Assembly (NCBI GenBank): GCA_014376345.1
Contig: JACMRS010000043.1
Location: 1 to 16,705, forward strand
DNA length: 16,705 nucleotides
Source of the DNA: Bacteroidia bacterium
GTDB lineage: Bacteria > Bacteroidota > Bacteroidia > NS11-12g > UBA955
Direction: 5' to 3'
Every line of letters starts with the position of its first letter. The first letter of the stretch is position 1. A program made the position numbers and the translations under genes. A model generated the notes under the pieces. It was given only the letters and a program-made list of their open reading frames with translations, made no database searches and was not told where the DNA came from. Of the stretch, positions 9,299 to 14,752 are shown one piece after another.

Positions 9299-10393
9299 TT
9301 GAAAAAGGCAGCAATTATCATACTATTATTTAGTTTCAGGCAGGTTGCTATTTGTCAAACCGATGCTATACAAGTAAATTTAATGCCCGGGTTTTTGGTT
9401 GGACACAGAGAGTTGATGGCCAATATGGAGGCTCATACATTTGGTGTGGAGCTAAATTACACTCATAAATCAGCCAGAAATCACCTGATCGACAGTAATT
9501 ACAGGAAGCTCAGATGGGGTATAGCATTTGATTATTTTAATATGGGAAATGCTACTGTTAATGGCGAAGCTTACGCAGCAATAATAAACGCAGAAGCAAA
9601 TATCCGCACAAGGACACATTCCCGCACAGCTTTCAGGGTAGGTACCGGTATTGGTTATCTCACAAGAAGGTTCGACATCCACTCCAATCCTAAAAACTCT
9701 GCTATCGGATCCCATGTTAACGGAAGTATGCAGATTATGTTCCTCCATCAGGTAACTGTTTCTAAACGTTTTGAATTAAATCTTGGTCTTGGTGTTACTC
9801 ATTTTTCCAATGGTAACTTTCGCAAACCAAATCTTGGAGTTAATATGGCGCATCTTGTTTTGGGTACTACTTATTTTATAAACCGAACTGAAAAAGATCA
9901 GAAACAAAGAGTGCGTTTTTTCCCTAAAAGCGGATTCGAAATAGCAGCTTCTATAGCAAGAAAACAGGTGTCTATTCAGGATCCTACCAATTTTACAATT
10001 GGTATAGGTTCAATAACATACTATAGACCTAAATCTGAGGCAAGAAACTGGAGAATTGGCGGCGATGTTTTTTTTGACCGGTCAGATCCTTATGAGCAAT
10101 TTCAACGTGAATCGGCACATCATATAAAAGTAGCAAAAATGACAGAAGTTGGATTGCGGGCGGGACATGAATTCGTTTTCGGTCGTGTCTGCGCTGTTAC
10201 TGATCTTGGATGTTATCTTTATAAAGCTACCGATACCAAAAGACGTTTCTATTTTTCAATTGGTTTAAGTTACTCTATTTTTAAAAATGTTGTTGTTAGC
10301 AACAGACTAAAATCACATTTAGCAGTTGCAGATTATTTCCAATGGGGTGCCGGTTACAGAATAAGTGATTCTTTTTTAAGAAAATCAAAATGA
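9299..10393 (+). CDS. PagL-like acyloxyacyl hydrolase family outer-membrane protein
   Basis: PagL enzymes are outer-membrane beta-barrels that remove the 3-O-acyl chain from lipid A. This 364-residue protein has a signal peptide (1-20, ending AICQ) and the family active-site segment THFSNGNFRKPNLGVN at 167-182. His168 and Ser170 align with the catalytic His-x-Ser pair. The position 14 residues after the His, Glu in the Pseudomonas enzyme as I recall it, is Asn182 here. Length is about twice that of classical PagL (170-190 residues): residues 200-364 add more barrel-like strands, as in Bacteroidota members annotated acyloxyacyl hydrolase. The start is TTG, since an in-frame TAA (9296-9298) immediately precedes it and the signal peptide begins there. 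The stop overlaps the next gene's ATG (ATGA). Deacylase activity is unproven; a non-catalytic barrel is the alternative. Confidence 0.75.
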   Translation: MKKAAIIILLFSFRQVAICQTDAIQVNLMPGFLVGHRELMANMEAHTFGVELNYTHKSARNHLIDSNYRKLRWGIAFDYFNMGNATVNGEAYAAIINAEANIRTRTHSRTAFRVGTGIGYLTRRFDIHSNPKNSAIGSHVNGSMQIMFLHQVTVSKRFELNLGLGVTHFSNGNFRKPNLGVNMAHLVLGTTYFINRTEKDQKQRVRFFPKSGFEIAASIARKQVSIQDPTNFTIGIGSITYYRPKSEARNWRIGGDVFFDRSDPYEQFQRESAHHIKVAKMTEVGLRAGHEFVFGRVCAVTDLGCYLYKATDTKRRFYFSIGLSYSIFKNVVVSNRLKSHLAVADYFQWGAGYRISDSFLRKSK

Positions 10394-11121
10394 AAACTTT
10401 GAATTTCATACCATTAATTGCTTTTTTGATATTCCTCTCGGGATGTAGCAAAGACCATCTTTTTGATGCTTTCAAATCTGCAGGTCCGGACGCTTCAATT
10501 ACCAGAAAAACAGAAAGTTTTACTCAAATCAGGGTAGGCGAAAAATTTGATGTATTATTAGTTCAGGACACTATTGAAAAAGTAATTATTACGGCTGGAG
10601 AACATATAGTAAATGGATTCAGTTCGGAGGTAAAAGACGGAAAGCTTATTGTTAAAAATGGTAATAAAGCCAATTGGGTACGACACTTAAAAGTAAGGCA
10701 TAAAGTAGAGATACACTTTATAAAAATAGATAAAATAGAAATTGAGGGCGCGGCACATTTTACAAATAAAGACACAATTGTATTGCCGGTGTTGGATATT
10801 CAGCATAACGGCGTTGAAGATGCTGAATTTAATATCAGAATTAATAATTTTACCTGCAGCGGCAAAAAAACAGGTGGTATTAAATTAAATGGCAGTGCAA
10901 TTATTTTTTCGTGCAGTTTTGAAGAGTTAAGTTATTTTAACGGAAGAGATCTTTATATTTCTGATGGATATCTTACTAATTACTCAGTTACTCCTTCTTA
11001 TATTTATGCAGAAAAAAAACTGGAATTGATGAATTACGGATCTGGTAATATTTATTACCTCAATCAACCTGTTTCATTCGATTCAAAAATTTTCGGTACA
11101 GGGCAGATAATTAAAGAGTAA
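10390..11121 (+). CDS. Head-GIN domain (DUF2807) lipoprotein
   Basis: A 243-residue lipoprotein: the signal peptide ends in LSGC, with Cys19 as the lipidation site, followed by SKDH. Residues about 42-240 fit the DUF2807 putative adhesin / head-GIN pattern. It opens with FTQIRVGEKFDVLLVQDTIE and DGKLIVKNGN, followed by repeated short strands of beta-helix character (IEIEGAAHFTN, GGIKLNGSA, LELMNYGSGNIYY). The family is abundant in Bacteroidota and often lies at the envelope, but no biochemical activity is established. Its ATG overlaps the stop of the PagL-like gene by 4 nt, so translational coupling is likely and the two products may act together. The 3' end overlaps the convergent barrel gene by 11 bp. 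Confidence 0.82.
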   Translation: MKTLNFIPLIAFLIFLSGCSKDHLFDAFKSAGPDASITRKTESFTQIRVGEKFDVLLVQDTIEKVIITAGEHIVNGFSSEVKDGKLIVKNGNKANWVRHLKVRHKVEIHFIKIDKIEIEGAAHFTNKDTIVLPVLDIQHNGVEDAEFNIRINNFTCSGKKTGGIKLNGSAIIFSCSFEELSYFNGRDLYISDGYLTNYSVTPSYIYAEKKLELMNYGSGNIYYLNQPVSFDSKIFGTGQIIKE

Positions 11122-12244
11122 GAGCCTTTATTTTACCAAGACCAAACGAAACTTTATAACTCAGGTAAACAGAATATGAGTATTGAATTTCATGGTTAAT
11201 TAAATCGTAAATAGGCTCGGCTCTGAAATCAAAATTGAGGTTTTTGTAAATGTTTTTGTAGTATAGAAAACGTACAAAAATCAATTCTCTGAATCGTTCA
11301 TGATAATAGACATCATAAAAAGCATAACTGTTATAAATGAGTGTGCCTCGTCCACTTTGATATTCAGTACCATTCCAGTAATTCAACATCAGTGTGGTGT
11401 TTTTAGTCGAAACAGACAAAGTAGAAAGAAAGCCGTGCCCGTTTTTATAGGGTTGGGTTAAAGCCGGTGAAAAATCATTGCTTGCTACATAATATTGTTC
11501 AAGTTTGAAGTTTCTAATTCTGGTTTTAAAAATGTTGCAGATAGCGGAAATTCCTATTGCAGTATTCATCCGCGAAACAATTGGATTGCCAGTAATGTCA
11601 ATTTGTCCTCCTCTGTGATTAAGAATGTTCTGAAAAGGCATAACGATTTCAATTTTTTTTCTTTTCAAAATATCCAATCTGACAGACGCACCGATAGTAA
11701 ATTGCTCCTGCACATTTGCTTCATGATAAGTTGCTTTTTCCCAGTTAAGCCAGCCATCCAGCCACAGTTTTTTACCTGAATATTTAGCCTGAAGACCATT
11801 TTCAAGCTTGTTTGTTATAGCCCTATCTATATTAAAAAGGGGTTCAATAAGTCGGTGGTTGGTACTGCCATCAAGCTGTCCCAGATTGTATTGCCATTTT
11901 CCCGGTCTGTATGTGATTCTGAAAATAGGCTGAACTAAGGTAAATCCATTGGTTCCGTAGTCTTTCTGAATGTAAATTCCGCCATGAATCCGCAGGTTTT
12001 TATAAGGTTGATAGCTGACATCTGCCTGACCTTGAAAACCAATAAAAGTCTGGCCTTCATCAATCGGCGTAAAATATTCTGTATTTCTGAAAAAATTAAG
12101 GGTATTGATATGCAATTTAACTTTACCTGTATCTGAACTGACAATTGTATCTGACATGTTAAATATCTTGTTGTCCAATTGTGCCTGAGCTTCAAAAGAA
12201 ATAACAGATATTAAAAAACTAAATAATAAAGATGCCCGCCTCAT
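11111..12244 (-). CDS. Predicted outer-membrane beta-barrel protein, family not recognised
   Basis: A 377-residue exported protein I cannot assign to a named family. The signal peptide MRRASLLFSFLISVISF ends AQA before Gln22. The rest is rich in alternating amphipathic strands separated by short turns (for example NLRIHGGIYIQKDYG, IFRITYRPGKWQYNLGQL, FELIFVRFLYY-like segments near the end), typical of porin-like barrels. Notable segments are GQLDGSTNHRLIEPLF at 122-137 and LDGWLNWE at 162-169. No TonB plug, sorting domain or enzyme motif is seen. ATG 12244 was chosen over a longer in-frame reading to 12388, because the signal peptide starts here and the extra 48 residues lack secretory character. 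It is divergent from the DUF3108 gene across about 110 bp. Confidence 0.75.
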   Translation of the reverse strand: MRRASLLFSFLISVISFEAQAQLDNKIFNMSDTIVSSDTGKVKLHINTLNFFRNTEYFTPIDEGQTFIGFQGQADVSYQPYKNLRIHGGIYIQKDYGTNGFTLVQPIFRITYRPGKWQYNLGQLDGSTNHRLIEPLFNIDRAITNKLENGLQAKYSGKKLWLDGWLNWEKATYHEANVQEQFTIGASVRLDILKRKKIEIVMPFQNILNHRGGQIDITGNPIVSRMNTAIGISAICNIFKTRIRNFKLEQYYVASNDFSPALTQPYKNGHGFLSTLSVSTKNTTLMLNYWNGTEYQSGRGTLIYNSYAFYDVYYHERFRELIFVRFLYYKNIYKNLNFDFRAEPIYDLINHEIQYSYSVYLSYKVSFGLGKIKALTL

Positions 12245-12253
12245 GGATTTACA

Positions 12254-12288
12254 GCAAATAAAAGGAAATAAGATGAGAAAATGATCAA
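12254..12288 (-). promoter_or_regulatory. Candidate promoter of the barrel gene
   Basis: On the minus strand a TTG (12288-12286) is followed 23 nt later by TTTATTTGC (12262-12254), one mismatch from TAnnTTTGC. The -7 element ends 9 nt before the ATG at 12244. The spacing is at the long end of the usual range, so this is a moderate match only. Confidence 0.33.
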
Positions 12289-12326
12289 TCGCAGGTCTGG
12301 AAATTTTCTTTATCCGAAATTTATAG

Positions 12327-12334
12327 TAGCTTTG
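12327..12334 (+). promoter_or_regulatory. Candidate -7 element of the DUF3108 gene
   Basis: TAGCTTTG matches TAnnTTTG exactly, 19 nt before ATG 12354. No -33 TTG is seen at suitable spacing. With the minus-strand candidate at 12254-12288 it would form a compact divergent promoter pair. Confidence 0.38.
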
Positions 12335-12353
12335 GAATGATAATTGAAATGAG

Positions 12354-13214
12354 ATGCATAAAGTTGAGAAAATGAATATTAAGCACAATTTAAAAACTCT
12401 GTTATTTGCCTTTTTCCCGGTAATTGCTGCACTTTCATCTATTGTTGTGCTGTCTTCCTTCAGAAATCATACGTCAATTGAAATGCCTACTGATTTCACT
12501 TACCGTAAAATGGTGAACAATGCATTTACTTATGGTGAAAAGCTTAATTACCGTGTACATTATGGCTTTATTAATGCCGCTAACATTGAAATGGAAGTTT
12601 ATGGCTCTGTTGAAGAAGTATATGAGCATAAAACATTTCACATAAGGGCCGAAGGCAAAACTATTAAAACATTTGACTGGGCTTATAAAGTTAGAGATAA
12701 GTTTGATACGTATATCGATCAGGATGCGCTTTGCCCTATAAAGTTTACAAAAACAGTTCGTGAAGACAATTATTATGACACTGATCTGGTAGCTTTTAAA
12801 CATGAAAAAAAGAAGCTTTTTGGTTCGAAAGGTGTTCTGGATATGCCCGAATATACTCAGGATGTTATCTCTGCTTTATATTATGCAAGAACACTTGACC
12901 TTGCCAAAGCTAAAAAAGGAGATACCTATCCAATAGATGTTTATCTTGACAATAAAATATATAATCTGAAATTTAAATACGATGGTAAAGAAACCATTAA
13001 AACTGACATTGGATCAGTTAAATGTTACAAACTCTTACCGGCATTAATAGTAGATAGGGTATTTAAAAATGAAAATGATATGACTATCTGGATTAGTGAA
13101 GATGACAATAAAATTCCAATCAGAATTAAAGCTGATATTGCCGTTGGGTCAATTAAAGTAGATATTACTAAATATTCTGGCTTGAAAAGCTCCTTTACTT
13201 CTCTGAAAAATTAA
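12354..13214 (+). CDS. DUF3108 domain-containing exported protein
   Basis: A 286-residue protein with a hydrophobic N-terminal segment (about 14-36) that is either a signal peptide or an anchor. The DUF3108 domain follows from about residue 55. It opens with the typical FTYGEKLNYRVHYGFINA (58-75), then KTFHIRAEGKTIKTFDWAYKVRD, a central stretch DVISALYYARTL, and a closing IWISEDDNKIPIRIKADIAVGSIKVD, all characteristic of the family. DUF3108 proteins are predicted periplasmic or envelope beta-sandwich proteins with no established function. A second in-frame ATG at 12372 starts MNIKHNLK and could equally be the true start; the A-rich GAGAAA before it is compatible with Bacteroidota initiation. 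The stop codon directly abuts the stop of the convergent DUF5522 gene. Confidence 0.85.
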   Translation: MHKVEKMNIKHNLKTLLFAFFPVIAALSSIVVLSSFRNHTSIEMPTDFTYRKMVNNAFTYGEKLNYRVHYGFINAANIEMEVYGSVEEVYEHKTFHIRAEGKTIKTFDWAYKVRDKFDTYIDQDALCPIKFTKTVREDNYYDTDLVAFKHEKKKLFGSKGVLDMPEYTQDVISALYYARTLDLAKAKKGDTYPIDVYLDNKIYNLKFKYDGKETIKTDIGSVKCYKLLPALIVDRVFKNENDMTIWISEDDNKIPIRIKADIAVGSIKVDITKYSGLKSSFTSLKN

Positions 13215-13379
13215 TTATTTTTTTGGATTATTAAAATTTTCTGATTTTACATCTTTTTGAAATGGACAATGTATACAGCCATTTCCGCAGCAAAAACCTC
13301 GTTTCAGATGATATTTTGCGGTAAAAACCATCAGTCCTTTTTCATTGATATAATAATCTTCCTGCAGAAGAGGTTTCAT
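13215..13379 (-). CDS. DUF5522 small Cys-rich protein (54 aa)
   Basis: A 54-residue protein starting MKPLLQEDYYINEKGLMVF and continuing TAKYHLKRGF, then CCGNGCIHCP at 30-39, and ending NFNNPKK. The arrangement YY-N-x-x-G-x-MVFT-x-KYH-L-x-RG-x-CCGNGC-x-HCP is the DUF5522 hallmark, a conserved mini-protein family of Bacteroidota. Four cysteines (30, 31, 35, 38) and His37 suggest a metal site; this is an inference. There is no signal peptide, so it is probably cytoplasmic. The stop TAA (13217-13215) touches the DUF3108 stop (13212-13214) without overlap. A perfect -7 promoter element ends 3 nt before the ATG. Its length is normal for the family. The function is unknown. Confidence 0.87.
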   Translation of the reverse strand: MKPLLQEDYYINEKGLMVFTAKYHLKRGFCCGNGCIHCPFQKDVKSENFNNPKK

Positions 13380-13382
13380 ACT

Positions 13383-13391
13383 GCAAAGATA
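13383..13391 (-). promoter_or_regulatory. Bacteroidota -7 promoter element of the DUF5522 gene
   Basis: Minus-strand TATCTTTGC matches TAnnTTTGC exactly and is separated from the ATG at 13379 by only AGT. A -33 TTG is not visible. Transcription would start at or inside the start codon region, giving a leaderless message. Confidence 0.5.
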
Positions 13392-13448
13392 CATTCAGAA
13401 TACTCGGTTTATCTAAAAGGTTTAGTTCAGATTGATTAAATTCGTAAC

Positions 13449-14669
13449 ATGAAATTAATAAATAATGCCGGGTGGCTGATAATTTTATTATTACTGAATG
13501 TCAGATTACTGAATGCACAATGGAGCAAAATTTCATTAGGTACAACAAACGATCTTTACGATCTAAATTTTACTACTCATGGGCAAGGTTATATTGCCGG
13601 TCAGGGCACCACTATATTTAAGACAAAGGATTCAGGTGTATCCTGGATAAAAATAGCTCCCGGATTTAGCAACAACCTCAGAGGCATATTATTTAAAGAC
13701 ACCGGCACAGGGTTTACTTTTGGTGAAAATGGCAACATTTACAAAACTAATAATAGCGCCAAAACATGGAACCTTAAATTTTCTTTCATCGGATCTTATC
13801 TTTATAATGCTGCATTTTATGATTCTGCGATAGTGGCAGTGGGTCAGAGAGGCTTAATTGCAAGTTCGAGAAACACAGGAGAAAAATGGGTTACCGATAC
13901 CGTTGCAACAAAAAGGAGTTTTTATTCAGTAGTATTTGCTTCAGGTAAATTCTGGGCAGTTGGTGATTCAGGTGCAATTTATAGTAGAACATTACAAAGA
14001 AATAAATGGATTAATATATCATACCCAACCAATATCAGATTAAATAATATTCAATCATTAAATGACAGTGTATTAATCATCACAGGTGGTATGGCTGATA
14101 CTACATCAGTTGGAAAATTTTTTAATATTGTTTTGTTTTCAGAAGATTCCGGTAAAAACTGGGAGCAAGCTACAATTGCAGAGGCCAAACAAATTAATTC
14201 AGCATGGCATTTTAATGTTGATGAAGGCTATCTTGTTGGTACAACGGGTCTTATAGTAAAATCTTTAAATAAAGGAACAATTAACGGACGTCAGTCAACC
14301 AATACTTCAAATTCAATTAATGATATTGTATTTTTAAATGGTAAATCAGGATTTTGTGCAGGAGACGGTGGACTTTTGTTAAAAACTAAAAATACAGGAG
14401 GTTTTGGAACGGATGTTAAAAGTGTATTTACAAATAATTATTATCAATTATATCCAAATCCAATACTTCAGGGTGATGATTTTATTGTAGAATTAAGCAA
14501 TGAAGTTGAAAGTTTGCAAATAACAGATATGCAAGGACGTTTGATCTATAATAACAACTATATGGTGAATAATAAATTGACATTTTCAGGCTATAATGCA
14601 GGTGTTTATAACGTATCAGCAATATTAATTTCAGGAAAAATTTCTACTTCCAGACTTTTTGTTTTTTAA
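13449..14669 (+). CDS. T9SS-exported seven-repeat beta-propeller protein (YCF48/BNR-like)
   Basis: A 406-residue secreted protein. The signal peptide (1-23) ends LLNA before Gln24. Residues 30-320 contain seven copies of a degenerate unit of the form (hydrophobic)-G-x-x-G-x-I-x-x-(S/T)-x-(D/N)-x-G-x-x-W, beginning near 47, 88, 127, 168, 208, 260 and 301. Clear copies are GQGTTIFKTKDSGVSW, GENGNIYKTNNSAKTW and GDGGLLLKTKNTG. Spacing is about 40 residues, with an insertion in the fifth. This fits the YCF48-like / sialidase-BNR-like propeller often fused to sorting domains in Bacteroidota. The C-terminal domain (about 330-406) carries YPNP at 335-338 and AGVYNVS at 384-390, typical of type A T9SS cargo. 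A weak -7-like TAAATTCG lies at 13437-13444, 4 nt before the ATG. The specific ligand or role is unknown. Confidence 0.87.
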   Translation: MKLINNAGWLIILLLLNVRLLNAQWSKISLGTTNDLYDLNFTTHGQGYIAGQGTTIFKTKDSGVSWIKIAPGFSNNLRGILFKDTGTGFTFGENGNIYKTNNSAKTWNLKFSFIGSYLYNAAFYDSAIVAVGQRGLIASSRNTGEKWVTDTVATKRSFYSVVFASGKFWAVGDSGAIYSRTLQRNKWINISYPTNIRLNNIQSLNDSVLIITGGMADTTSVGKFFNIVLFSEDSGKNWEQATIAEAKQINSAWHFNVDEGYLVGTTGLIVKSLNKGTINGRQSTNTSNSINDIVFLNGKSGFCAGDGGLLLKTKNTGGFGTDVKSVFTNNYYQLYPNPILQGDDFIVELSNEVESLQITDMQGRLIYNNNYMVNNKLTFSGYNAGVYNVSAILISGKISTSRLFVF

Positions 14670-14687
14670 TTTGCCCTTTGGTAAATT
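14668..14687 (+). other. Short hairpin after the propeller gene
   Basis: AATTTGCC, loop CTTT, then GGTAAATT forms an 8-bp stem with one G-T pair, beginning at the stop codon of the propeller gene. No U-tract follows it on the plus strand, so it is a poor intrinsic terminator; a run of T precedes it. It could block 3' exonucleases or be chance. Confidence 0.25.
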
Positions 14688-14715
14688 ATCACAACCAATT
14701 ACTTATAGGCGTGCA

Positions 14716-14745
14716 TTGAAATTAGAACGTATTGCCCTATTTTTG
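14716..14745 (+). promoter_or_regulatory. Complete Bacteroidota promoter of the second TonB receptor gene
   Basis: TTG at 14716-14718, a 19-nt spacer, then TATTTTTG at 14738-14745 matches the -33 TTG / -7 TAnnTTTG consensus at ideal spacing. The -7 element ends 7 nt before the ATG, so the 5' leader would be absent or only a few bases. This is the best-formed promoter in the window. Confidence 0.55.
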
Positions 14746-14752
14746 AAATCTC

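Noticed and set aside
12245..12388. Longer start for the minus-strand barrel protein, adding 48 residues
   Set aside because: The extension runs through both divergent promoters and over the start of the DUF3108 gene, and a standard signal peptide begins at 12244.
13257..13439. A 60-codon plus-strand reading frame beginning with TTG
   Set aside because: It is antisense to the DUF5522 gene, which has a family signature and a promoter box; the plus-strand product has no recognisable features.
14668..14687. Rho-independent terminator after the propeller gene
   Set aside because: The stem is short and contains a G-T pair, and no T-tract follows on the plus strand. It is kept only as a low-confidence hairpin.
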